Shown here: positions 1 through 6,979 of the stretch, one piece after another
How the letters are laid out: each line of letters starts with the position of its first letter
How positions within the stretch are numbered: the stretch's first letter is position 1
Source: an uncultured Dialister sp.
GTDB lineage: Bacteria; Bacillota; Negativicutes; Veillonellales; Dialisteraceae
Length of the DNA stretch: 22,380 nt
Direction of reading: 5' to 3'
Assembly (NCBI GenBank): GCA_900543165.1
Contig: UQQQ01000037.1
Coordinates: forward strand, 1-22,380
Notes under the pieces: generated by a model
Told to the model about the DNA's origin: nothing
What the model saw: the letters and a program-made list of their open reading frames with translations, nothing else
The model's database searches: none
Translations under genes and position numbers: made by a program

Positions 1-83
1 GGATATCTCGCTTTTCATGTTTTCAATGTGTAACACATGTATTGTAATCCTACAAATTCTTCAAATACTCTGATGTAAAATAC

Positions 84-112
84 TTGCGTAAAAAAAAGAG
101 TTGTGATATAGT
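84..112 (+). promoter_or_regulatory. Promoter of rpmB
   Basis: A -35 box TTGCGT (84-89) and a -10 box TATAGT (107-112) are separated by 17 bases. A TG lies one base before the -10, giving an extended -10. It sits about 40 bases upstream of the rpmB start, and an AGGAGG ribosome-binding site lies between. This is a good sigma-70/SigA-type match. Confidence 0.75.
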
Positions 113-152
113 ATGAATGTTGCAATCGCGGAAGTGCAAGGAGGTGTAGCAC

Positions 153-344
153 ATGGCTAACTATTGTGAAGTTTGCGGCAAGGGAACCGCTACGGGATTC
201 AATGTATCCCATTCCCATTTGAAAACAAAGAGAACCTGGAAACCGAACATCCAGAGAGTTCGCGTACTGGTTGACGGACAGGTCAAGAGAATGAATGTCT
301 GCACTCGTTGCCTTCGTTCTCATAAAGTAAACAGAGACATCTAA
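153..344 (+). CDS. rpmB: 50S ribosomal protein L28
   Basis: This 63-residue protein is L28 of the large ribosomal subunit. It starts with MANYCEVCGKG and keeps the L28 features: an N-terminal CxxC (C5, C8), the basic stretch around KTKRTWKPNIQ, and a C-terminal CxxC (C50, C53). The four cysteines mark the zinc-ribbon form of L28. The length is normal for the family. The ATG follows AAGGAGGTG at ideal spacing, so the start is secure. The gene is monocistronic, with its own extended -10 promoter upstream and a strong terminator directly after it. An overlapping antisense reading frame across 15-365 is a shadow. Confidence 0.97.
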   Translation: MANYCEVCGKGTATGFNVSHSHLKTKRTWKPNIQRVRVLVDGQVKRMNVCTRCLRSHKVNRDI

Positions 345-369
345 TCGATCATCTGATTGCTGCATTTCA

Positions 370-398
370 AGCCGGCTGAATTTCAGCCGGCTCTTTTT
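370..398 (+). terminator. Rho-independent terminator of rpmB
   Basis: A perfect 10-bp stem (AGCCGGCTGA / TCAGCCGGCT) with a 3-base loop is followed by CTTTTT. It lies 26 bases after the rpmB stop codon and ends that transcript. Confidence 0.9.
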
Positions 399-407
399 GC
401 ATGCTTT

Positions 408-484
408 TTTAATGACTGGTGACTAGTGACTTGTAGCTAGGGATTAGGGATTAAGGTGCAAAAAGCGGCGAACTTTTTGCGCCC
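408..484. repeat. Intergenic mosaic repeat, heptamer and 'GGGATTAG' modules
   Basis: After the rpmB terminator come degenerate copies of the TGACTAG-type heptamer and two GGGATTA units. A weak copy of the GCGGCG...TTTTTGCGCC hairpin module follows at about 460-483. The same modules recur in most gaps of this window. There is no coding potential. Confidence 0.7.
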
Positions 485-495
485 ATCTGCCCGCC

Positions 496-524
496 TTGAA
501 ACATGCTCAAGGTTTCTATATAAT
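496..524 (+). promoter_or_regulatory. Promoter of the secreted-protein gene
   Basis: TTGAAA (496-501), a 17-base spacer and TATAAT (519-524) make a near-consensus SigA-type promoter. The predicted transcript starts near 531 and has a leader of about 68 bases. The leader contains an 18-base copy of the TTAAGG palindromic-element end (553-570). Confidence 0.8.
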
Positions 525-598
525 GAGAGCAAGCAGTATCAGATTTTATAGTTTAAGGAAACACTGATTATTATTTTCATTCAAGAAAGGAGTCTCCT

Positions 599-1150
599 AT
601 GCGAAAAATTGTATTAACCGTTGCGCTCGCAGCCCTCACCCTCGCTTCCTCTGTTTCCGCGAACTGGATCACGGGCGAGCCGACGATCTTGGCCGTCAAT
701 GCCGGAGAGGCCGCCTTCCACACCGCCCTCACAAGTGACCAGCGGCTCGACGTGAACCTCATCGCAGGTATGGAAGGCAAGGCTGACCTCACCTTCACAA
801 CGAAAGCATCGGAGAGTGAGCTCGCCCTCTCCGCCCTCCCCGTCCTCGTAAGCGAAGAAGGCGGCTACGCGGATGCGAAGCTCACCATCACGCCGCTCGT
901 CAATGATGCGAACGGTCTTCGCTTCTACCTCGTCGATACCGGAGAAGCAGGCGGCGCTCATATCGTTTCCTACAAGGGCGGCACTTTCAAGAACGCCTTC
1001 GATGCAGCGAATCTGGAAAATATCAACGGCGCCTCTTCTTTCACCGTTGAGAAAAAACAAATCTTCTTCCACACGAAGGAAAATGGCACAGACGCTACCT
1101 ATACTCTTTCGCTCGATACAAAGTCGCTCACATTCACAGCGTTGAAGTGA
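599..1150 (+). CDS. Small secreted protein of unknown function
   Basis: I do not recognise this 183-residue protein. Residues 1-21 form a clear Sec signal peptide: MRKI, then a hydrophobic core of V, L and A, then a small-residue cleavage region SSVSA before N22. The mature part, about 160 residues, has no cysteine and no transmembrane segment. It is rich in T, A, D, E and K, with alternating polar and hydrophobic stretches that suggest beta structure, so it is probably periplasmic or secreted. The ATG follows AAGGAG at good spacing. The gene has its own near-consensus promoter and ends at a bidirectional terminator, so it is a single-gene unit. The stop codon TGA is the first codon of a heptamer repeat (TGACTGG). 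Codon use is GC-rich like its neighbours, so it looks like a real gene. Confidence 0.8.
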   Translation: MRKIVLTVALAALTLASSVSANWITGEPTILAVNAGEAAFHTALTSDQRLDVNLIAGMEGKADLTFTTKASESELALSALPVLVSEEGGYADAKLTITPLVNDANGLRFYLVDTGEAGGAHIVSYKGGTFKNAFDAANLENINGASSFTVEKKQIFFHTKENGTDATYTLSLDTKSLTFTALK

Positions 1151-1330
1151 CTGGTGACTGGTAGCTAGGGATTAGTGGCTAGGGATTAGGTTTGCGATAC
1201 GAGAAAACCGCTAGTTTCAAACCTCCGCAGCGCTTCCATAATTTTATGCGCCCCACCAACACTTCTAACTGGCGAGAATAGCTTTCATCCATAATCAAGG
1301 GGCGTCCCGCCCCACGGGCTAACCCTGAAC
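1148..1330. repeat. Intergenic mosaic repeat cassette
   Basis: Heptamer and GGGATTAG modules (1148-1190) supply the stop codon of the upstream gene. An inverted, decayed copy of the GC-rich hairpin module follows (about 1226-1253). An inverted copy of the 'GGTTCAGGGTTAGCCC...GGGGCG' module ends the stretch (about 1290-1330). No gene is present. Confidence 0.75.
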
Positions 1331-1335
1331 CACCC

Positions 1336-1371
1336 AAAAACGCTGAACGAAAATTTCGTTCAGCGTTTTTT
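1336..1371. terminator. Bidirectional terminator
   Basis: A near-perfect palindrome (AAAAACGCTGAACG, an A/T centre, CGTTCAGCGTTTTTT) forms a stem of about 16 bp with T-runs on both strands. It lies between the secreted-protein gene on plus and the end of the first glutamine synthetase on minus, and can end both transcripts. Confidence 0.9.
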
Positions 1372-1381
1372 CTATTCTCTA

Positions 1382-3280
1382 TCAGCCGACAATGTTCAGC
1401 GCATAGACAGCGTATTCTTTTTCCAGAGCTTCGGACTTCTTGGAGAGTTCGATCTGGAGATCAGAAGCGGTGTCATAGTCTTTCGCTTCGAGGGCTTCTT
1501 TGAGCTTGGTCACGATAGACTTGCTGGCTTTAGTATCTTTGATGAGTTCATATTTCTTCGCTCCGATAGCTTCCCAGCGTTCTTCATCGAGTTCATCTTC
1601 GCTTGGAAGTTTCTTGAAGCTCTTCACGAGTGCTTCTGTAGCCGGAATGATGCGGTCGACGAGTTCATTTTCCCAGCGGTATTCGATGGAGTCGAGGAAG
1701 GAGTCTACAATGACCTGATTCAGGCTGTCGCCAGCGGTGATGACAGCGACTTTGTCTTTGTTTGCCTTCATGGTCTTGATGTTTTCCCATACGGTAGCCG
1801 GCGGTTTGCCGAAAGCAGCATCACGTTCTTCCTGCGTGAAGTCTTCGAATACATTGTCTTCACAGCGATATGCGCGGCCTGCTTCGAGGTAGTCAGCAGC
1901 TTCGCCCGGTTTCTTGGAGAGTTCTGCAAGAAGGTCTGCCGGTGCTTTGCCGGAGGTGATCGCATAGGTGATGCCATCCAGTGCGGTCAGGAAGAGGCAG
2001 GAGGCAGCGAGATAGGTATTGGTGAACGGGTTCGGTGCGCGCAGTTCAAAGCGGGTAGCTTTCGGGCTTTCGATGTCGCGGACCAGACCGATCAGGATGG
2101 TTCTGTTTCGGGACGGTACTTCCGGATTATGACCAAGGGAGGTGACGATGCAGACCGGTGCTTCGAAGCCCGGTTTCAGACGGTTGAAAGCATCGGTGGT
2201 GGAGGAGACGAATGGATTCGTTGCTTCGTAGTTCTTCAGGATGCCCATGATGAAGCCATAGCCGATGGTGGAGAGGAAGTCGGCTTTCATATCGCTCGGT
2301 GCCAGAAGGTTGATGGTCTTGCCATTCTTCAAAGAAGCGCAGATACCGACATGGGTATGTTCGCCGGAGCCGGCGACACCGATGATCGGTTTTGCCTGAA
2401 AGGAAACATCGAGGCCGTATTTGCGGAAGACTTCACGGATGATGATGCGGGCTTCGAGTTCATTGTCAGCAGCCTGCAGCGGATTCATAGAGAAGAGCCA
2501 GTCAAGTTCGAGCTGTTCGCAGACATCGACGGTATGTCCCAGATCATCGACTTTCGGTTTGATACCGCCGACTTCTTTATGCCCCATTTCTACATGCATG
2601 CCGCGAGTATCCAGTTCTTCGATGGCTTCTTCCATCGCAGTTCTGACGTTGCCGCGCATTCTCTGCCAGTACTGTTCCTGCAGTCTCTGAGAAATGGACA
2701 GGTGCTGTACCGTTTCTGTTTCGCTCGGTGTCTTGACCCAGAATTCCAGTTCCGTGCCGATGGTGAATTTGATATCTTCGATCTCATCGACCGGCAGATC
2801 TTCCATGCCTTTGACAGGCTTGCCGCTTGCCAGGAGTCCTTTCAGCTTCTCAGCGACGAAAGCGCAGGATTCTTTCAGAATAGAGCGGGAGTCGATGAAT
2901 TTTCCATTGTGCAGGAGGAAGCATGGGATGCGCAGTGTGCCGACCGGACGGCCATTGCTGTACAGGTGGTCTTCATTGTAGTCGACATACCAGTTCACAC
3001 TGTCATCTGCGACCATGTCGACGCGGGCATCATTCAGTGTAGCGATGTTCATCAGGACGACAGAGGAGCCATCGGTCTGTACGGCTGTGCCGGCAAAGAA
3101 ATCATCGTAGTTTTTCAGGAACAGTTCGATCGGCACCTTTTCATCGGTGTCATTGCCGGCCAGATCGATGCCGACCAGAGAAACGAAGCGGATTTCCGGA
3201 TGGGTCTTGAGGAGTCCCAGGACGCCTTCTTTGCCAAATTCACCGGACGGGATGTAGTACAGTAAGTCGTTGTTAATCAT
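1382..3280 (-). CDS. Glutamine synthetase, long form (paralogue 1)
   Basis: Cytoplasmic glutamine synthetase makes glutamine from glutamate, ammonia and ATP. The 632 residues keep the class motifs: GTELEF (175-180) and EMGHKEVGG (231-239) with metal-binding glutamates, GSGEHTHVG (304-312) matching the nucleotide/ammonia GSGxHxH motif, NRLKPGFEAP (366-375), SRNR (390-393) and RFELRAPNP (410-418). Classical type I enzymes have about 440-470 residues. This one has an extra alpha-helical, charged C-terminal part from about 440 to 632, as in long Clostridia/Negativicutes enzymes. The start MINNDLL is chosen because AGGAGG lies 8 bases before this ATG; an upstream in-frame ATG at 3337 lacks a site. 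A close paralogue lies directly upstream. The leader carries a conserved hairpin at 3485-3520. An open frame antisense to the gene is a shadow. Confidence 0.93.
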   Translation of the reverse strand: MINNDLLYYIPSGEFGKEGVLGLLKTHPEIRFVSLVGIDLAGNDTDEKVPIELFLKNYDDFFAGTAVQTDGSSVVLMNIATLNDARVDMVADDSVNWYVDYNEDHLYSNGRPVGTLRIPCFLLHNGKFIDSRSILKESCAFVAEKLKGLLASGKPVKGMEDLPVDEIEDIKFTIGTELEFWVKTPSETETVQHLSISQRLQEQYWQRMRGNVRTAMEEAIEELDTRGMHVEMGHKEVGGIKPKVDDLGHTVDVCEQLELDWLFSMNPLQAADNELEARIIIREVFRKYGLDVSFQAKPIIGVAGSGEHTHVGICASLKNGKTINLLAPSDMKADFLSTIGYGFIMGILKNYEATNPFVSSTTDAFNRLKPGFEAPVCIVTSLGHNPEVPSRNRTILIGLVRDIESPKATRFELRAPNPFTNTYLAASCLFLTALDGITYAITSGKAPADLLAELSKKPGEAADYLEAGRAYRCEDNVFEDFTQEERDAAFGKPPATVWENIKTMKANKDKVAVITAGDSLNQVIVDSFLDSIEYRWENELVDRIIPATEALVKSFKKLPSEDELDEERWEAIGAKKYELIKDTKASKSIVTKLKEALEAKDYDTASDLQIELSKKSEALEKEYAVYALNIVG

Positions 3281-3484
3281 TTTGAATTCCTCCTGCTTGA
3301 TAATAGTAGATTGTTGGTCTTTGATTGCTGTTTGCATATGGGTGAGGTTTGCTGATTCCTAACCCTAATCTCTAGATCCTTTTACACAGCTGGCGAAACC
3401 CCAGTGTGGAGTAGCAATACTCCATTTTCCATAAACGTCTCATCCAGGTTGTCCCCCCTATTTGAGTTTCCTTATAAAATAAGA
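3281..3484 (-). other. Structured leader between GS hairpin and paralogue 1
   Basis: This stretch holds no gene. Read on minus, it contains a perfect TGGAGTA/TACTCCA hairpin with a TTGC loop (about 3404-3421). Just downstream comes a CACACTGG...CCAGCTGTG hairpin, a short 'GAGATTAGGGTTAGG' repeat remnant, and the AGGAGG site of the gene. The tandem hairpins could be a regulated leader, but I cannot assign a known riboswitch. Confidence 0.45.
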
Positions 3485-3520
3485 ATGACCTACTCTGCGG
3501 GTATCCACAGAATAGGTCAT
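3470..3520 (-). promoter_or_regulatory. Leader hairpin upstream of GS paralogue 1 (terminator/attenuator-like)
   Basis: On minus, positions 3520-3485 form a 16-bp stem with two or three G-U pairs and a 4-base loop. It opens AAGATGACC and closes GGTCAT, followed by the T-rich TTCTTATTTTA. It may terminate GS paralogue 2, attenuate paralogue 1, or both. The outer ATGAC...GTCAT and the preceding AAG are shared with the hairpin before paralogue 2. Confidence 0.65.
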
Positions 3521-3540
3521 CTTCGGCCAGATGAATGTAT

Positions 3541-3600
3541 AGTTGGTTAGTAGTGAGTGGTGACTGGTAGCTCGGGATTAGTGGCTAGGGATTAGAAATT
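3541..3600. repeat. Heptamer/GGGATTAG repeat between the GS genes
   Basis: Degenerate GTGACTGGTAGC and GGGATTAG units, the same modules as at 415-455 and 1148-1190, fill the DNA just downstream of paralogue 2 on the minus strand. Confidence 0.7.
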
Positions 3601-3635
3601 TCATTTTCCCCTCGCCCTGATGCGCCAGCATTTCT

Positions 3636-5531
3636 CTAGTCCAGAATATTCAGCGCATAGACGCGATACTCTTTTTCCAGCGCTTCGGCTTTCTTTGCCA
3701 TTTCCACCTGCAGCGCAGAAGCGGTATCATAGTCATTCGCCTCGAGAGCTTCCTTCAGGCGGGTGCAGAGGCATTTCTCATCCTCCGTATCCTTCGCGAG
3801 CTCGATGCGCTTCGCCTTGATGGCTTTCCAGCGTTTTTCATCGATCTTGTCATCGTTATCGAGTTTTTTATATCCTCTGACAGCAGCTTCTGTACCAGGA
3901 ATGATCCGATCAATCAGCTCATTCTTCCAGCGATAAAGGATGGAAGCGACAAAGGAGTCTACGATCTGTTCGGAGATCGCACCGCTCTTGGTGAGCGCAG
4001 CGACTTTGTCCGGATTGGCTTTCATGATCTTGACATTGTCCCAGACGGTAGCCGGTGGCTTGCCGAAGACAGCATCACGTTCTTCCTGCGTATAGTCTTC
4101 GAATACGTTGTCTTCGCAGCGATATTCTCTATTCTTAGCAAGGTATCCGGCCTCTTCCCCGGCTTTCTTGGAAAGCTCGGCGAGCAGCTCTTCCGGACCC
4201 TTCCCGGAAGCGAGCGCATACTCGATGCCATCCAAAGCAGTCAGATACAGGCAGGAAACGCAGAGATAAGTATTGGTAAACGGGTTCGGCGCACGGAGTT
4301 CGAAGCGGGTCGCTTTCGGATTTCCGATATCACGGATGAGCCCGATCAGGATGGATCTGTTTCGAGACGGCAGCTCCGGCTTATGTCCCAGAGAGGTGAC
4401 GATGCAGACCGGTGCTTCGAAGCCCGGCTTCAGACGGTTGAAAGCATCGGTGGTCGAGGAAACGAATGGATTCGTCGCTTCGTAGTTGTTGAGGATGCCC
4501 ATGATGAAGCCATAGCCGATGGTGGAGAGGAAATCTGCCTGCATATCCTCCGGCGCCAGAAGATTGATGGTCTTGCCGTTTTTGAGAAGAGCAGCAAAGC
4601 CGACATGGGTGTGTTCCCCGGAGCCGGCGACGCCGATGATCGGTTTCGCGCGGAAGGAGACGTCGAGCCCGTTTCTGCGGAATACTTCACGAACCACAAT
4701 GCGGGCTTCCAGTTCGTTATCTGCTGCCTGCAGCGGATTCGTCGAGAAGAGCCAGTCGAGCTCAAGCTGTTCGCAGACATCGAAGATATGACCGTCATCA
4801 TCGATCTTGGGTTTGATCCCGCCGACTTCTTTATGTCCCATTTCTACATGCATACCGCGGGCATCGAGTTCTTCGATCGCCTGTTCCATGGCGGTGCGGA
4901 CATTGCCGCGCATGCGCTGCCAGTACTGCTCCTGCAGACGCTGGGAAATGGAAAGATGCTGTACGGTTTCCTTTTCACTCGGTGTCTTCACCCAGAATTC
5001 CAGCTCTGTGCCGGTGGTGAATACGATATCCTGGATCTCAGAGAACGGGAAATTTTCCATTCCCTTCACCTGGGCGCCGACCAAGAGCTTTCGGAGGCGG
5101 TCAGCGACATATTCGCAGGACTGCTTCAGAATGGAACGGGAATCAATGTATTTGCCATTGTGGATCAGGAAACTCGGGATGCGGAGCGTACCGATCGGAA
5201 GGCCAGTCTCTTCATCCACGTTGTCATCATTATAGTCTACATACCAGTTCACGGTGCTGTCGGCGACCATGTCGACGCGCGCATCGTTCAGGGTGGCGAT
5301 ATTCATAAACACGACAGAAGAACCATCTGTCTGGACAGCTTTGCCAGCGAAGAAATCTTCGTAGTCTTTCATGAAGATTTCGATCGGTATGCGTTCATCT
5401 GTATCATTGCCTGCAAGATCGATTCCGACCAGAGAGACGAACCGAATTTCCGGATGCTGTGCCAGTAAAGAAAGTACCCCTTCTTTGCCATACTGTCCAG
5501 CAGGGATGCAGTACAATAAGTTTTTGTTCAT
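3636..5531 (-). CDS. Glutamine synthetase, long form (paralogue 2)
   Basis: This 631-residue glutamine synthetase is collinear with paralogue 1 throughout and keeps every catalytic motif: GTELEFWVKTP, EMGHKEVGGIKPK, GSGEHTHVG, NRLKPGFEAP, SRNRS and RFELRAPNPF. Both copies should therefore be active. Differences concentrate in the first 160 residues and the helical C-terminal extension; the central catalytic part is almost identical. The start MNKNLLY is chosen because TAGGAGG lies just upstream of this ATG; an in-frame ATG at 5615 would begin inside the leader hairpin region. The gene has a strong promoter of its own (5665-5693) and a leader hairpin (5607-5634), so expression is probably separately controlled from rpsU-yqeY. 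The nitrogen regulator is not in the window. Confidence 0.93.
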   Translation of the reverse strand: MNKNLLYCIPAGQYGKEGVLSLLAQHPEIRFVSLVGIDLAGNDTDERIPIEIFMKDYEDFFAGKAVQTDGSSVVFMNIATLNDARVDMVADSTVNWYVDYNDDNVDEETGLPIGTLRIPSFLIHNGKYIDSRSILKQSCEYVADRLRKLLVGAQVKGMENFPFSEIQDIVFTTGTELEFWVKTPSEKETVQHLSISQRLQEQYWQRMRGNVRTAMEQAIEELDARGMHVEMGHKEVGGIKPKIDDDGHIFDVCEQLELDWLFSTNPLQAADNELEARIVVREVFRRNGLDVSFRAKPIIGVAGSGEHTHVGFAALLKNGKTINLLAPEDMQADFLSTIGYGFIMGILNNYEATNPFVSSTTDAFNRLKPGFEAPVCIVTSLGHKPELPSRNRSILIGLIRDIGNPKATRFELRAPNPFTNTYLCVSCLYLTALDGIEYALASGKGPEELLAELSKKAGEEAGYLAKNREYRCEDNVFEDYTQEERDAVFGKPPATVWDNVKIMKANPDKVAALTKSGAISEQIVDSFVASILYRWKNELIDRIIPGTEAAVRGYKKLDNDDKIDEKRWKAIKAKRIELAKDTEDEKCLCTRLKEALEANDYDTASALQVEMAKKAEALEKEYRVYALNILD

Positions 5532-5597
5532 TTGAGTCCTCCTATAGACTTTCTTGAATTCCACCATTTTTTTAGATTGAAAATAAGCTATATGAAT

Positions 5598-5634
5598 CAA
5601 TAGAAAATGACCCATCCCGGTAGGAATGAGTCAT
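5598..5634 (-). promoter_or_regulatory. Leader hairpin upstream of GS paralogue 2 (terminator/attenuator-like)
   Basis: On minus, 5634-5607 forms a 12-bp stem with two G-U pairs and a TACC loop: ATGACTCATTCC pairs with GGGATGGGTCAT, followed by TTTTCTATT. It lies inside the transcript from the 5665-5693 promoter, about 75 bases before the start codon. It is therefore placed to act as an attenuator and also to end read-through from yqeY, which has no other terminator. Confidence 0.65.
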
Positions 5635-5664
5635 CTTTGACGTAGCATATGAACTTATGAATTA

Positions 5665-5693
5665 AGGATACACCACGCTTCTTACTTTGTCAA
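5665..5693 (-). promoter_or_regulatory. Promoter of GS paralogue 2
   Basis: On minus, consensus TTGACA (5693-5688), a 17-base spacer and TATCCT (5670-5665) form a strong SigA-type promoter. The -35 box starts 9 bases after the yqeY stop codon. Confidence 0.8.
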
Positions 5694-5702
5694 GCCTTTC
5701 GC

Positions 5703-6152
5703 CTAAGCAAGCAGTTTGCGGACGATCTGATTGATCAGCTTTCCGTCTGCCTGTCCTTTAAGCTTCGCCATGACAGCTTTCATCACAGAGCCCATGTTTT
5801 TCTGCCCAGGATCCATGGCATCGACGATTTCCTTAACTGCTGCTTCGACGGCTTCCGGAGTCATTTCTGCCGGCAGGTATTTCTCAAGTACATCGATCTC
5901 CGCTTTGGTCTGTTCAACCAGGTCTTCTCTTCCGGAACCCTCGATTTCAGACAGAGTTTCTTTCCTCTGCTTCACTTCTTTCCGGAGAACCGCAAGAACC
6001 TGATCATCATTGAAGTCCGCGTGTCCGTTGTCGATTTCAGCCTGTCTGATGTGAGCGCGAGCCATGCGGATCGTATTCAGAGCAAGCTTTCCTTCTTCTT
6101 TCGCTTTCATGGCTGCTTTCATATCAGCCATGAGCTGTTCTTTGATTGACAA
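5703..6152 (-). CDS. yqeY: GatB/YqeY domain protein
   Basis: This 149-residue protein is a stand-alone YqeY. The family resembles the tRNA-binding tail domain of the GatB subunit of Asp/Glu-tRNA amidotransferase; its exact role is not settled. Recognisable features are the opening MSIKEQLMADMKAAMKAKE, the IRMARAHIRQAE segment, the charged helix with LRKEVKQRKET, the LPAEMTPEAVEAAV linker, and the closing MGSVMKAVMAKLKGQADGKLINQIVRKLL. Length is standard. The start codon is TTG, preceded by AAGGTGA at 6 bases; no ATG fits the conserved N-terminus. It follows rpsU by 21 bases, the usual rpsU-yqeY pair, and shares its promoter. Confidence 0.93.
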   Translation of the reverse strand: MSIKEQLMADMKAAMKAKEEGKLALNTIRMARAHIRQAEIDNGHADFNDDQVLAVLRKEVKQRKETLSEIEGSGREDLVEQTKAEIDVLEKYLPAEMTPEAVEAAVKEIVDAMDPGQKNMGSVMKAVMAKLKGQADGKLINQIVRKLLA

Positions 6153-6173
6153 AACTAATCACCTTACAACCTA

Positions 6174-6350
6174 TTATTTAAACTTACGTTTTCTAGCGGC
6201 TTCAGATTTCAGTTTACGTCTTACGCTGGGCTTTTCATAATGTTCACGTTTTCTTACTTCAGAAAGAACCCCGGCTTTTTGGCAGGAACGTTTAAATCTG
6301 CGAAGAGCACTTTCAAGAGTTTCGCCCTTTTGAACTTTGATTTCAGACAT
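6174..6350 (-). CDS. rpsU: 30S ribosomal protein S21
   Basis: A 58-residue small-subunit ribosomal protein, read directly from the sequence. It begins MSEIKVQKGETLESALRRFK, continues with the S21 signature around RSCQKAGVLSEVRKREHYEKPS, and ends in a very basic tail (ARKRKFK). S21 helps mRNA engage the 3' end of 16S rRNA. The length matches the family. The start follows a purine-rich GGGAGGGAGGG site. A consensus promoter lies about 55 bases upstream, and yqeY follows in the same transcript. Confidence 0.96.
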   Translation of the reverse strand: MSEIKVQKGETLESALRRFKRSCQKAGVLSEVRKREHYEKPSVRRKLKSEAARKRKFK

Positions 6351-6402
6351 CTATATCCCTCCCTCCCAATAAGACTGATGGGGTGCTATTGCACACTTAA
6401 TT

Positions 6403-6431
6403 AGTATAAAGTACAAGTGGCATTCTGTCAA
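6403..6431 (-). promoter_or_regulatory. Promoter of rpsU-yqeY
   Basis: On minus, TTGACA (6431-6426), exactly 17 bases, then TATACT (6408-6403). This is close to consensus and suits a highly expressed ribosomal-protein gene. It makes rpsU-yqeY independent of the HIT gene upstream. Confidence 0.85.
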
Positions 6432-6449
6432 TCTGTTTTATGAAAAAAA

Positions 6450-6599
6450 GTGACCAGGGATTAGGGATTAGACCAAGAGACCAGGAGACATCTGACTTCT
6501 GACAACAGACATCTGACTTCTATCCTCCAGCCTTCGGGCATCGCCCCATATATATTCGCAGCAAAGCCGCCTCCTTCATTTCTAATTCCTAATTCCTCA
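6450..6599. repeat. Intergenic mosaic repeat cassette
   Basis: GGGATTAG modules (6458-6470) and a tandem 'CATCTGACTTCT' unit (6488-6522) come first. Next is a copy of the 'GGGCATCGCCCCATATATATTCGC' type module (about 6534-6570), then 'TTTCTAATTCCTAATTCC' directly abutting the HIT-gene stop codon. The middle module is the one that encodes the C-terminus of MtaB at 7194-7268. Confidence 0.75.
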
Positions 6600-6953
6600 T
6601 TATTTTTCAGGGAATGGCGGCCAGCCCATTTCTTTGCCGCCGATGATATGGGCGTGGAAATGGAAGACAGACTGTCCTGCTTTTTCGCCTGTATTCATGA
6701 CGAGGCGGAAGCCGTTTTCTTTGAGACCGGCTTCTTCCGCGATCTTCTTCACGACGAGGAAGAAGTCAGCGAAGTTTTTGTTGTACTCTTCATCGAATGC
6801 CAGAATGTTGTCGACATGTTTCTTCGGAATGACAAGGATATGGACAGGCGCACAGGGCTCGATGTCCTTGAAAGCAAACCAGTTGTCATCTTCATAAACT
6901 TTGGTGCTCGGGATTTCACCGGCAGCGATTTTGCAGAAAATGCAGTCAGACAT
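6600..6953 (-). CDS. HIT-family purine nucleoside phosphoramidase/hydrolase (HinT-like)
   Basis: This 117-residue protein belongs to the histidine-triad superfamily. HinT-type members hydrolyse AMP-linked phosphoramidates in the cytoplasm. The triad HFHAH is at 98-102 within QSVFHFHAHIIGG, and the N-terminus has CIFCKIAAGEIPS (C4, C7) with AFKDIEPCAPVHILVIPKKH (28-46), the usual substrate-pocket strand. Length is typical. The ATG follows AAGGAGG closely. Upstream is mtaB and downstream rpsU-yqeY, a neighbourhood common in Firmicutes. The stop codon is directly followed by repeat DNA, so any co-transcription with rpsU would have to cross it. Confidence 0.93.
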   Translation of the reverse strand: MSDCIFCKIAAGEIPSTKVYEDDNWFAFKDIEPCAPVHILVIPKKHVDNILAFDEEYNKNFADFFLVVKKIAEEAGLKENGFRLVMNTGEKAGQSVFHFHAHIIGGKEMGWPPFPEK

Positions 6954-6979
6954 AGTATTTCCTCCTTAAATGACTAACA

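Noticed and set aside
26..38. ATGTGTAACACAT palindrome upstream of rpmB as an operator
   Set aside because: It is a single 13-base palindrome about 45 bases before the -35 box, with no second copy or known regulator match.
614..1072. 152-codon frame antisense to the secreted-protein gene
   Set aside because: The sense frame has a signal peptide, ribosome-binding site, promoter and terminator; the antisense frame has none.
2129..3265. Long plus-strand open frames antisense to both glutamine synthetases (2129-3265 and 4383-5468)
   Set aside because: They occur in both paralogues only because the sense strand is conserved and codon-biased. Composition is that of a shadow frame.
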